This document shows positions 52,992-64,000 of a stretch of 64,000 nt of DNA, one piece after another. The stretch is from Aureimonas sp. ME7 (GTDB taxonomy: Bacteria > Pseudomonadota > Alphaproteobacteria > Rhizobiales > Rhizobiaceae), in NCBI RefSeq assembly GCF_903970965.1, contig NZ_CAJCKW010000004.1, forward strand, positions 1-64,000, given 5' to 3'. Position 1 is the stretch's first letter; every line of letters begins with the position of its first letter. The notes below the pieces were generated by a model. The model was not told the DNA's origin. It saw only the letters and a program-made list of their open reading frames with translations, and searched no databases. The position numbers and the translations under genes were made by a program.

Positions 52992-53390
52992 ATGCAGAAA
53001 TTCTCGCCTTTCTTCGCACTCGCCCTTCTCCTGCCCGTGCTCGGCGGGTGCGTCACCACGGCGGCGACACCTGGACCTGAGCCGTTGACGGAGCGCGCTG
53101 CGGCCTTGCGCGGGAGCATCGCGCCGACGGCCTCGGTCAAGCTGTCCCCGACGGCGGAAGATCGTGCTCTTCTCGCGCAATATCAGGCGCTGCAGTTCGG
53201 GACCGTGGGACAACCGATCGACTGGGAAGCCGACGGTTTCAAAGGGGTGATCACGCCGACCCAGCTCTACCGCGTCGGGTCTCAGGACTGTCGCGGGTAT
53301 ACGCATCTCATCAGCCGGGGAGCGTCGAAAGTGCGACAGGTCGGCACGGCTTGCCGGACCGGGCAGGACCTTTGGACGCCGGTGGCCTGA
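52992..53390 (+). CDS. outer-membrane lipoprotein, surface antigen-like
   Basis: A 132-residue lipoprotein: lipobox VLGG-C at residues 16-20, then a linker and a C-terminal domain with PIDWEADGFKGVITPTQLYRVGSQDCRGYTH cut by family-like pattern 'W.....G..G.vtp...y...g..CR.yt', similar to RT0821/Lpp0805-type surface proteins. Two Cys (DCRGY, TACRTG) may bond. It lies 50 bases after the kinase and may share its transcript. Role unknown. Confidence 0.8.
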   Translation: MQKFSPFFALALLLPVLGGCVTTAATPGPEPLTERAAALRGSIAPTASVKLSPTAEDRALLAQYQALQFGTVGQPIDWEADGFKGVITPTQLYRVGSQDCRGYTHLISRGASKVRQVGTACRTGQDLWTPVA

Positions 53391-53543
53391 CGCGCCGGAC
53401 TGGCGCCGGCTCTGCATCGGCTGGGACAAGACGTCCGGGGTTGGTAGTGGCGCTATGGCGGATGGTGGTTTAGGACCGTTCCAATCCGCCTGGTCTTCCG
53501 GATCGAGTGTTCGGCGGACCGACGCAGGACTTTTCACGCCGTC

Positions 53544-54677
53544 ATGTTGTTCTGGTTCCTCGCCTTTCTGATCGCCACGACGGTGACGCTGGTCACCGCT
53601 CTGCCGCTTTTGCGGCGTCCCGTGGCGATGGCGGTTCCCAGAAGCGCACACGATGAAGAAGTCTATCGCGCCCAATTGACCGAGCTCGAGCTCGACGAGC
53701 GCAAGGGGTCGATCGGCGCAAAGGAAGCTGCAACCGCACGGGCCGAGATCGCAAGACGCCTTCTTCGCGCGCACGATGAGACGAGGAATGCTGCTGGTCC
53801 GGCGGGGGGCGGACGTTGGGCACAGTGGTGCGGGCTGGCCGTCGCGCTTCTCTTGCCGATCGGGGCGTTCCTCTTCTACGACCGCTGGGGTTCGCCCGAG
53901 GTGCCCGATCAACCGCTCGCTCTTCGTCAGAACCTCGATCAGCCGACGGACCTACCGTCCATGGTGGCCGAGATCGAACGTCGTTTGGCCGCGAGACCGG
54001 ACGACGGTGCTGGTTGGAGCGTCGTCGCCCCGGTTTATCTGCAGATGGGAGAAGCCGAAAAGGCCGTGCATGCATTCGGCAACGCCCTTCGGCTGACAGC
54101 GCCGACGGCGCAGAAGCACGCGGGGCTCGGAGAGGCGCTCGTGCAAGCGGCGGATGGCCGAGTGACGGAACAGGCGCAAACGGAGTTCCGTTCGGCGCTC
54201 GCCCTCGACCCGTCATGGACGCCTGCGCGTTTCTACATGGCCCTGGCCCTTTCGCAGCAAGGTCGGACAGCCGAGGCGGCGGACGCCTGGAGCGAACTGT
54301 TGCGGACGGGACCGGCGGATGGTCCCTGGAGGCCGATCGCCGAGGCAGCGCTCGCCGACGCGCGTGGCGTCTCGAAACAAGGTTTGGGCCCGACGCAGGC
54401 CAATGTGGATGCCGCCGCCGAGCTTTCCGAGGATGACCGGGGTCGGATGGTCGAAGGGATGGTTTCCGGCCTGGCGGATCGCCTGAAGGCATCGCCGCAG
54501 GACGTGGACGGATGGAAGCAACTGATGCGGAGCTACGTCGTCCTGAACGATAGCGCGCGTGCGACTGCGGCGCTGGCCGAAGCGGAGGCCGCATTTCCGT
54601 CGGGTTCCCCCGAACGTATGGACATCGTCCGATTTGCCCGAACGCTCGGGATCGCCGACGATACGAGAGACCCATGA
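53544..54677 (+). CDS. ccmI: cytochrome c maturation protein CcmI (CycH)
   Basis: A 377-residue membrane protein that holds apocytochrome c for heme ligation. Two N-terminal helices (MLFWFLAFLIATTVTLVTAL; about 94-112) flank a cytoplasmic segment with YRAQLTELELDERKGSI, then a periplasmic TPR domain (about 145-370: WSVVAPVYLQMGEAEKAVHAFGNAL, ARFYMALALSQQGRTAEAADAW). First gene of the ccmI-ccmE-ccmF-ccmH operon; its stop overlaps the ccmE start. Confidence 0.93.
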   Translation: MLFWFLAFLIATTVTLVTALPLLRRPVAMAVPRSAHDEEVYRAQLTELELDERKGSIGAKEAATARAEIARRLLRAHDETRNAAGPAGGGRWAQWCGLAVALLLPIGAFLFYDRWGSPEVPDQPLALRQNLDQPTDLPSMVAEIERRLAARPDDGAGWSVVAPVYLQMGEAEKAVHAFGNALRLTAPTAQKHAGLGEALVQAADGRVTEQAQTEFRSALALDPSWTPARFYMALALSQQGRTAEAADAWSELLRTGPADGPWRPIAEAALADARGVSKQGLGPTQANVDAAAELSEDDRGRMVEGMVSGLADRLKASPQDVDGWKQLMRSYVVLNDSARATAALAEAEAAFPSGSPERMDIVRFARTLGIADDTRDP

Positions 54678-55153
54678 CCCGCAAGCGCAAACGATTGGCG
54701 ACGATCTTCGGCATGCTCGCCGTGTTGGCGACGGCGGCTGGACTCGTTCTGACCGCCCTTTCGGACAGCGTCGCGTTCTTCCATTCGCCCACCGACATTC
54801 GCAACCGCATGCCCGACAGCTCTCAGCGGATTCGCCTTGGCGGTATCGTCGAGACAGGAAGCGTTGAGCGGCAGGCAGGCGGAGCGGTATCCTTTCGTGT
54901 GACCGATACGGTGGAAAGCGTCCCGGTCGCCTATGTCGGCCTCCTGCCCGATCTCTTTCGCGAGGGGCAGGGGATCGTGGCGGAAGGGCATTTGGAAGGG
55001 GATGGGCATTTCGTGGCCGACACAGTTCTGGCCAAGCACGACGAAACCTACATGCCCAAGGAAGTGGTGGACGATCTGAAGGCGCGAGGGATCTGGAAGG
55101 AGGGATCGGTGGTGCCGGTTGCCGACCGGGTGGTGCCGGGTGCGGGCTCATGA
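54674..55153 (+). CDS. ccmE: heme chaperone CcmE
   Basis: A 159-residue membrane-anchored periplasmic protein that carries heme covalently on His122, in LAKHDETYMPKEV with Tyr126. It has the N-terminal helix and OB-fold strands (RIRLGGIVETGSV, VSFRVTDTVESVPVAYVGLLPDLFREGQG). It is coupled on both sides by 4-base overlaps. Confidence 0.96.
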   Translation: MTRKRKRLATIFGMLAVLATAAGLVLTALSDSVAFFHSPTDIRNRMPDSSQRIRLGGIVETGSVERQAGGAVSFRVTDTVESVPVAYVGLLPDLFREGQGIVAEGHLEGDGHFVADTVLAKHDETYMPKEVVDDLKARGIWKEGSVVPVADRVVPGAGS

Positions 55154-57126
55154 TCGTCGAACTCGGACATTTCGCGCTGGTGCTGGCCCTCGGGACTGCG
55201 CTGGTCCAGTCCGTGCTGCCGCTGATCGGTGCACGGGTCGGCGACGTCCGACTCATGGAAGCCGGCTCGACGACTTCGATCACTGGGTTCGTTCTCCTGG
55301 CGCTCGCCTTCGGCGCGCTGACGGCGGCCTATGTTGGGTCCGACTTCTCGGTTCTGAACGTCGTCGAGAATTCGCATTCGGCCAAGCCGATGCTTTACAA
55401 GGTCACCGGTGTATGGGGGAACCACGAGGGTTCGATGCTCCTCTGGGTGCTGATCCTCGCCTTGTTCGGCAGCCTCGTCGCCTCCTTCGGCCGCAGCCTT
55501 CCGCCCAGCCTGAAGGCGACGGTGCTTTCAGTGCAGGGGTGGGTGCTTTCAGCATTTCTCCTTTTCATTCTGCTGACATCGAACCCGTTCACGCGCGTCG
55601 TGCCGGCGCCGTTCGAGGGGCAGGATCTCAACCCGATCCTACAGGATATCGGCCTCGCGATTCATCCGCCGCTCCTCTACCTCGGCTATGTCGGCTTCTC
55701 GATTTCCTTCTCCTTCGCGGTGGCGGCGCTGATCGAAGGACGGATCGACGCGGCTTGGGCAAGGTGGGTTCGACCCTGGACCCTTTTGGCCTGGCTGTTT
55801 CTGACGGCGGGCATCGCGATGGGATCCTACTGGGCCTACTATGAGCTCGGATGGGGCGGGTGGTGGTTTTGGGACCCGGTGGAGAACGCGTCCTTCATGC
55901 CCTGGCTTTCCGGGACGGCTCTGCTGCACTCGGCGGCGGTGATGGAAAAGCGGTCGGCCCTGAAGATCTGGACCGTGCTGCTGGCGATCCTCACCTTTTC
56001 GCTCAGCCTTCTCGGCACGTTCCTGGTGCGATCCGGCGTGTTGACCTCGGTCCATGCCTTTGCCGTCGATCCCGAGCGTGGGGTGTTCATTCTCGCCATT
56101 CTCTGCATCTTCATCGGCGGTTCCCTCGCCCTGTTCGCGTGGCGGGCGGCGGATCTGGAGGTCGGCGGTTTGTTCGCTCCGATCTCGCGCGAGGGAGCGC
56201 TCGTCTTCAACAATCTGTTCCTCACCACGGCCACCGCGACCGTGCTGGTCGGGACCCTGTATCCGCTTCTTCTGGAGGTGCTGACGGGCGAGAAAATCTC
56301 CGTCGGCGCACCGTTCTTCGATCTGACGTTCGGGCCGCTGATGGTTCCGCTCCTGTTCGCGGTTCCCTTCGGGCCGCTTCTCGCCTGGAAGCGGGGCGAT
56401 CTTCTGGGAGCGGCGCAGCGCCTGTATTTCGCGGTGGGCGCAGCGCTTGGAGCGGGCGTGCTGACGTTGGCCATGACGGAAGGTCTGAGGGTGCTGGCGG
56501 CATTCGGCATCGCCTTGGCAGCCTGGGTCATGGCGGGAGCCCTGGTGGATCTCGTCGAGCGCTCCGGGGTTCGAAAGGTTGGTTGGCGGGTTGCGGGGGG
56601 ACGACTCCGAGGGCTGCCTCGATCGGCCTTTGGAACGGCGCTGGCGCATTTCGGTGTTGGCGTCACGCTGATGGGCGTCGTCTGCGTCAGCGCCTTCGAT
56701 ACGGAAATGGTGGCGACGATGGCACGGGGCCAAATCGTCGAAGCCGGCGGGGTGCAGATACGCTACGACGGTCAGGAGCCGCGCCAGGGGCCGAACTATC
56801 GCGATGATGTCGGACATTTCACCCTGCTGCGGCAGGGAGCGGCGTTCGCGCAAATGGATAGCGCCAAGCGTTTCTACCCCGCGCGGCAGATGCCGACGAC
56901 CGAGGCGGGAATCCATACGTTCGTTTTCAGCCAGCTCTATATCTCGTTGGGCGATGCCGGAGCGAACGGAGGGGAAACCGTCGTTCGCATCTGGTGGAAG
57001 CCGATGGTGACGCTGATCTGGTTCGGCGCGGTCGCGATGGCGCTCGGTGGGCTCGTGTCCTTGAGCGATCGGCGGTTGCGCGTAGGAGCGCCAGCGCGTC
57101 GACGCTCGGTCGCGGTACGGGTTTGA
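55150..57126 (+). CDS. ccmF: heme lyase CcmF
   Basis: A 658-residue polytopic membrane protein that joins heme to apocytochrome c. The tryptophan-rich WWD signature [14 protein letters not shown] is at about 235-248, with conserved His residues in HPPLLYLGY and further downstream ([13 protein letters not shown]). About 14 helices are expected. It is the third gene of the ccm operon. Confidence 0.96.
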   Translation: MIVELGHFALVLALGTALVQSVLPLIGARVGDVRLMEAGSTTSITGFVLLALAFGALTAAYVGSDFSVLNVVENSHSAKPMLYKVTGVWGNHEGSMLLWVLILALFGSLVASFGRSLPPSLKATVLSVQGWVLSAFLLFILLTSNPFTRVVPAPFEGQDLNPILQDIGLAIHPPLLYLGYVGFSISFSFAVAALIEGRIDAAWARWVRPWTLLAWLFLTAGIAMGSYWAYYELGWGGWWFWDPVENASFMPWLSGTALLHSAAVMEKRSALKIWTVLLAILTFSLSLLGTFLVRSGVLTSVHAFAVDPERGVFILAILCIFIGGSLALFAWRAADLEVGGLFAPISREGALVFNNLFLTTATATVLVGTLYPLLLEVLTGEKISVGAPFFDLTFGPLMVPLLFAVPFGPLLAWKRGDLLGAAQRLYFAVGAALGAGVLTLAMTEGLRVLAAFGIALAAWVMAGALVDLVERSGVRKVGWRVAGGRLRGLPRSAFGTALAHFGVGVTLMGVVCVSAFDTEMVATMARGQIVEAGGVQIRYDGQEPRQGPNYRDDVGHFTLLRQGAAFAQMDSAKRFYPARQMPTTEAGIHTFVFSQLYISLGDAGANGGETVVRIWWKPMVTLIWFGAVAMALGGLVSLSDRRLRVGAPARRRSVAVRV

Positions 57127-57128
57127 AG

Positions 57129-57605
57129 ATGACGCGCGCGAGACTCCGGCTGGCCCTAGCATTTGCTGCGCTCACCGCGATCTCGCCGGCCTGGGCCGTC
57201 CGACCGGACGAAATGTTGGCCGATCCGAAGCTCGAACAGCGCGCGCGCGACCTCTCGGCAGGTCTGCGTTGCATGGTCTGCCAGAACCAGTCGATCGACG
57301 ACTCCGACGCGCCGCTGGCGCGAGATCTGCGCATCCTCGTGCGCGAGCGGTTGCAGGCAGGCGACGACGATGGCGAGGTGCTCGACTACCTCGTGTCGCG
57401 ATACGGGCAATTCGTTCTTCTTCGCCCGCGCCTCGAATGGGAAACCGCTGTTCTGTGGGGCACGCCTTTGGTCCTGCTGGCGATCGGGGGTGTGCTGCTT
57501 GTCCGCCGGAATCGCATCCCTACGGCATCAACAGCCCATTTGAGTCCGGAGGAGGAAACCCGCTTGCGCGCGCTTCTCGACGAAACGGGCGACGCGCGGC
57601 GCTGA
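57129..57605 (+). CDS. ccmH: CcmH thiol reductase (CcmH/CycL)
   Basis: A 158-residue protein with a signal peptide, a periplasmic redox motif Cys48-x-x-Cys51 in [11 protein letters not shown], and a C-terminal anchor helix ([16 protein letters not shown]). It reduces the CxxCH motif of apocytochrome c before heme attachment. ATG 57129 comes two bases after the ccmF stop. It closes the ccm operon; no ccmABCDG is in the window. Confidence 0.95.
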   Translation: MTRARLRLALAFAALTAISPAWAVRPDEMLADPKLEQRARDLSAGLRCMVCQNQSIDDSDAPLARDLRILVRERLQAGDDDGEVLDYLVSRYGQFVLLRPRLEWETAVLWGTPLVLLAIGGVLLVRRNRIPTASTAHLSPEEETRLRALLDETGDARR

Positions 57606-57731
57606 AAGCGCACCTTACGAAGCTTTCATCGAGGCGAAAACTTGCCGTAACGTTCCTTTCCCTAAGTTCCATCCATCGGGCAGACGACACTCGTGCTGCC
57701 GCCGGATCGGGAAACGAACGAGGGTTCCTCC

Positions 57732-59249
57732 ATGAGCATCCAGTTTACCAAGACCAAGCGTCGCTTCTCCGCCGCCGTTCTGGCTGCCGGCATGGCGGGC
57801 GTCGCATTCGCCGGCGGCGTCGTCTCCAACGTCGTTCCGAGCTTCGCCGAACCTGTTCGCGTTCAGCCCGCGAACGAGAACCCTGGGTTCGCCGACGTGG
57901 TGGATCGGGTTTCGCCGGCTGTCGTGTCCGTGCGCGTTCGCGAGCAGATCAAGCCGGCCGCCGATCGCTCCGACAGCGCCGAGTCGCCGTTCGACAATCT
58001 GCCGGAGAACCACCCGCTCCGCCGCTTCTTCGAGTTCGGCAACCCGAACGGGCAGGGCGGTCCGGGAAGCCAGCAGGGTCCCCGCCGCAGTCCGCGCCAA
58101 GGCATGGCTCAGGGGTCCGGCTTCTTCGTTTCCGACGACGGCTACCTCGTGACCAACAACCACGTCGTGGAAGGCGGCAGCGACTATACCGTGGTTCTCG
58201 ATGATGGGACCGAGTTGACGGCCAAGTTGATCGGTGCGGACTCGCGGACCGATCTCGCGCTCCTGAAGGTGGACGGCGGCGACCGGAAGTTCACCTATGT
58301 CGACTTCGCCGACGATTCCAAGGTCCGGGTCGGCGAGTGGGTGGTGGCGGTCGGCAATCCGTTCGGGCTCGGCGGTTCGGTCACGGCCGGCATCGTCTCC
58401 GCGCGCGGACGGGACATCGGCGCTGGCCCCTACGACGACTTCATCCAGATCGACGCGGCGGTGAACCGCGGCAATTCGGGCGGTCCCGCCTTCAATCTCG
58501 AGGGCCAGGTGATCGGCGTCAACACCGCGATCTTCTCGCCGTCCGGCGGCAACGTCGGTATTGCCTTCGCCATTCCCGCCTCCACCGCCCGCAGCGTCGT
58601 TCAGTCGCTCCGCAACAACGGCAGCGTGCAGCGCGGCTGGCTCGGTGTTCAGATTGCGCCAGTGACGAAGGACATTGCGGAAGCGCTTGGGTTGAAGGAG
58701 GAGAAGGGTGCGATCGTTACGCTTCCCGACACCGATACCCCCGCAGTGAAGGCCGGCATTCAGACGGGCGACGTGATCACGGCCGTAAACGGGGAAACCG
58801 TGAACGGTCCGCGCGAGTTGGCCCGAAAGGTGGCGGAGTACAATCCCGGCACGTCCATCGACGTGACGATCTGGCGCGCGAACAAGGCGCAGGACATCAA
58901 GGTTCAGCTCGGCGATCTCGCCAATCTGGATGAGGCATCGAACGCGGGCGGCGGCCGCAACGTGCCGGTCAACCCGTCCTCGCTCAGCGGCTACGGTCTG
59001 ACGCTGACACCGTCCGACGAAGGCGACGGGCTGGTGGTGACCGATGTCGACCCGGATTCGGAAGCTGCCAACCGGGGCGTCTCGGCCGGCGACACGATCG
59101 TGGCGGTGAACGGATCGCCCGTGAAGTCGCAGCGCGAGGTCGAGACCGCGATCAAGAGTGCGGCATCCTCCGGGCGCAAGGCGGCGCTGTTCCAGCTTCG
59201 CAACGGTGATCAGAACCGTTTCGTGGCTCTGCCGATCAGCGGAAGCTGA
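57732..59249 (+). CDS. degP: periplasmic serine protease DegP/HtrA
   Basis: A 505-residue periplasmic protease and chaperone. Signal peptide (cut near SFA-EP, residue 39-40), trypsin-like domain with the catalytic triad His144 (TNNHVVEG), Asp174 (DSRTDLALL) and Ser249 (NRGNSGGPAF), then two PDZ domains (about 290-385 and 400-500). The preceding 126 bases hold its own promoter region, as expected for a stress gene. It lies between ccmH and a two-component pair, the standard Hyphomicrobiales order. Confidence 0.95.
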   Translation: MSIQFTKTKRRFSAAVLAAGMAGVAFAGGVVSNVVPSFAEPVRVQPANENPGFADVVDRVSPAVVSVRVREQIKPAADRSDSAESPFDNLPENHPLRRFFEFGNPNGQGGPGSQQGPRRSPRQGMAQGSGFFVSDDGYLVTNNHVVEGGSDYTVVLDDGTELTAKLIGADSRTDLALLKVDGGDRKFTYVDFADDSKVRVGEWVVAVGNPFGLGGSVTAGIVSARGRDIGAGPYDDFIQIDAAVNRGNSGGPAFNLEGQVIGVNTAIFSPSGGNVGIAFAIPASTARSVVQSLRNNGSVQRGWLGVQIAPVTKDIAEALGLKEEKGAIVTLPDTDTPAVKAGIQTGDVITAVNGETVNGPRELARKVAEYNPGTSIDVTIWRANKAQDIKVQLGDLANLDEASNAGGGRNVPVNPSSLSGYGLTLTPSDEGDGLVVTDVDPDSEAANRGVSAGDTIVAVNGSPVKSQREVETAIKSAASSGRKAALFQLRNGDQNRFVALPISGS

Positions 59250-59328
59250 TCGCCTGATAGGTTAGCCATGGGGGCGGCGTGCGAACGCCGCTCCCGCTTT
59301 CCCATCGATCCGGCGAAGGGTAACAGTG

Positions 59329-60042
59329 ATGACGATGTCCGCGCGCTCCCCTACATCCGAGTCTATGCGTATTCTGATCATCGAAGACGACCGAGAGGCC
59401 GCCTCCTACCTGACAAAGGCTTTGAAGGAGTCCGGCCACGTTCCCGATCATGCGGGCGACGGGGAAACGGGGCTCCATATGGCGGAGACGCAAGCCTACG
59501 ATGTGCTCGTCGTGGACCGCATGCTTCCCCAACGCGACGGGCTGTCGGTGATATCCAGCCTTCGCGAGAAGGGGGTGACGACCCCGGTCCTGATCCTCTC
59601 GGCTCTTGGTCAAGTGGATGACCGGGTGACTGGGCTGCGGGCCGGCGGCGACGACTACCTGCCCAAGCCCTACGCCTTCACCGAACTTCTCGCGCGCGTC
59701 GAGATCCTGGGCCGGCGACGCGGGGCCAAGGACGTGGAAACCGTCTACCGTGTCGGCGATCTCGAACTCGATCGGCTGTCGCACGAGGTGAAGCGTGGCG
59801 GCAAGACGATCATTCTGCAGCCGCGCGAGTTCCGGCTGCTCGAATATCTGATGAAGCATGCAGGTCAGGTGGTGACCCGGACGATGCTTCTTGAGAACGT
59901 CTGGGACTATCACTTCGACCCGCAGACCAACGTCATCGACGTTCACATCTCGCGGTTGCGCTCCAAGATCGAGCGCGATTTCGGCGAGCCGCTGCTCCAT
60001 ACGGTGCGAGGCTCGGGCTACATCATCCGCGCCGGCGACTGA
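59329..60042 (+). CDS. OmpR-family response regulator downstream of degP
   Basis: A 237-residue regulator: receiver with phospho-acceptor Asp63 (VLVVDRMLPQRDG) and a Lys in DDYLPKPYAF, then an OmpR winged helix (KTIILQPREFRLLEYLMKHAGQ, NVIDVHISRLRSKIE). ATG 59329 has GAAGGG upstream; ATG 59365 (starting MRILIIED) would give a 225-residue form closer to the receiver's normal start. It pairs with the following kinase. The location next to degP hints at envelope-stress control, unproven. Confidence 0.9.
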   Translation: MTMSARSPTSESMRILIIEDDREAASYLTKALKESGHVPDHAGDGETGLHMAETQAYDVLVVDRMLPQRDGLSVISSLREKGVTTPVLILSALGQVDDRVTGLRAGGDDYLPKPYAFTELLARVEILGRRRGAKDVETVYRVGDLELDRLSHEVKRGGKTIILQPREFRLLEYLMKHAGQVVTRTMLLENVWDYHFDPQTNVIDVHISRLRSKIERDFGEPLLHTVRGSGYIIRAGD

Positions 60043-60048
60043 GCCGCC

Positions 60049-61462
60049 TTGCGCAGGCCGACGCTGTTCCGTGTGCGGGAGTTGATGCGCGTCACTGCGT
60101 TTCGACTGTCCGCCGTGTATCTCGGGCTCTTCGCGCTGTTTGCGACGATCCTTCTCGTCTACGTGACGGAAACCGCTTCGACGATCCTGCAGACGCAAAG
60201 CCGCGACACGATTTCCGACGAGATCCAGATCCTCGACCGCATCTATCAGACGACGGGGATCGCGGGCGTGGTGCGTTCGATCGACCGGCGCGCGCGCCAA
60301 CCCGGGGCTTCGCTCTATCTCGTCACCGACGCGACCGGACTGATCCTGGCTGGGAACGTGCAGAGCCTCGAGGCGGGCCTTCTGGACGATGCGGGGTTCA
60401 AGTCGTCGCCGTTTCGTTACGCGCGCTTCACCGATACCGAGCGGGATCGCTACCACACGGCGATCGCACAGGTCGTGCAGCTTCCCAACGGGATGCGTCT
60501 CCTCGTCGGGCGGGACCAGACCGATCAGGAGCGGATCCGGGTGATCGTTCGCAACGCCTTGTTTCTGGCGTTGATCCTGATGACGTTCGGCGCTCTCCTG
60601 GCTTGGTTCCTAGTGGGGCGAACGGCCCTTCATCGACTGGATCGGATGTCGGCGGCCACCGCTCGGATCATGGCGGGCGATCTCAGCGAGCGCCTTCCGC
60701 TGGCGGGAACGGGCGACGAGTTCGATCGTCTGTCCGAGAAGCTCAACGTGCTCCTGGCGCGGATCGCCTTGCTTCAGGAAGGGCTGCGGCAGGTTTCCGA
60801 CAACATCGCGCACGACCTCAAGACCCCACTGACGCGCCTGCGTAACCGTGTCGAGGCGGCGCTTGGGGAGGAGGCGCCCGAGCGGACGACCCGTCAGGCT
60901 ATGGAAGCGGTCTTGGCGGAGGCCGATGGGATGATCCGCACCTTCGACGCGCTTCTGATGATCAGCCGCGTCGAGGCGGGATCGCATCCGGCGTTGATGA
61001 CTCCGGTCGATCTCGCCGCGATCGCATCGGATGTGGCGGAACTCTACGAGCCCTTGGCCGAGGATATCGGCGGAACGCTCCTTGTGGACGCGCCCGATCC
61101 GGTGGTGGCTCCCGTCAGCCGCGAACTCATCTCGCAAGCTATCTCCAACCTCATCGACAACGCCTTGAAATACGGCTTGTCGGACCGGGATCTCCGGATT
61201 TCGGTTTCCCTCCAGCAGATCGACGATCGTTGCCGTCTATCGGTGGCCGACAACGGCAACGGTATCCCGGACGATAAGCGCGAGCGCGTCCTGGAACGCT
61301 TCTTTCGCTTGGACGAAAGCCGATCCAAACCCGGCTCCGGCCTCGGTTTGTCGTTGGTGCAGGCGATCGCGGCGCTGCATGGGGGCACGTTGATGCTTGA
61401 CGATGCGAAGCCCGGGCTCAAAGTCACCCTCGACATTCCCACGAAGAGGTCGGGTCAGACGG

Positions 61463-61485
<23 letters not shown>
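60049..61485 (+). CDS. sensor histidine kinase (partner of the degP-linked regulator)
   Basis: A 478-residue membrane kinase counted from TTG 60049. Two helices (about 20-40 and 168-190) bracket a periplasmic domain, followed by HAMP (about 190-245), His255 in NIAHDLKTPLTRLRNRVE, and HATPase_c (NLIDNALKYGL, ADNGNGIP, GSGLGLSLV). The start is uncertain; ATG 60085 would give MRVTAFRLSAV and also keep both helices. It is 6 bases after the regulator and its end overlaps glnE by 23 bases. Confidence 0.9.

Positions 61486-64000
<2,515 letters not shown>

Overview
The window is high-GC DNA (about 65% by eye, with strong G/C third-position bias) from an alphaproteobacterium, most likely order Hyphomicrobiales (Rhizobiales). 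The evidence is mainly gene order and family-restricted proteins: ccmI-ccmE-ccmF-ccmH-degP-response regulator-histidine kinase-glnE in a row; a co-directional gene transfer agent (GTA) block with the RcGTA gene order; and DUF6456, DUF5330, DUF1491, DUF2336, DUF1214/DUF1254 and DUF6107 proteins. Family or genus cannot be fixed from the sequence alone.

Layout. 0-2 kb: an elongator tRNA-Met, a 3-methyladenine DNA glycosylase and an EamA-type transporter. 2.2-8 kb: an operon that reads as a holdfast-anchor locus (hfaA-hfaB-hfaD): a small Gln/Asn-rich secreted protein, a CsgG/HfaB outer-membrane lipoprotein and a 1250-residue secreted repeat protein. 8-11 kb: a secreted peptidoglycan-binding protein, a DUF2793 fibre-like protein and anmK (murein recycling). 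10.9-20 kb: a molybdenum region, with a PaoABC-type molybdenum aldehyde oxidase, then (after a divergent rbsK-kdgK pair) a one-domain ModE-like regulator, modABC and a free molbindin. A perfect 11+11 bp palindrome lies directly in front of modA. 20-25 kb: an RND efflux pair with a divergent TetR/AcrR-type regulator and a perfect 10+10 bp operator between them. 25-35.8 kb: housekeeping and conserved hypothetical genes, including a DnaA domain IV-like protein, SufE, a DivJ-like histidine kinase, DUF families and a class A PBP.

35.8-50.4 kb: a complete GTA structural cluster (small and large terminase, portal, DUF6107, prohead protease, capsid, two head-tail connectors, tail terminator, tail tube, two tail chaperones, a short tape measure, distal tail, hub, NlpC/P60 peptidase, a 1282-residue baseplate/TIM-barrel protein and a small membrane protein). 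There is no integrase, repressor, replication or lysis-lysogeny module. The second tail chaperone frame has no usable start codon where the conserved protein begins, and hairpins sit at several junctions, including both sides of the capsid gene.

50.5-64 kb: a small secreted protein with a response regulator and histidine kinase resembling FeuN-FeuP-FeuQ, a lipoprotein, the cytochrome c maturation genes ccmI-ccmE-ccmF-ccmH, periplasmic protease degP, a second two-component pair, and glnE, which runs off the end of the window.
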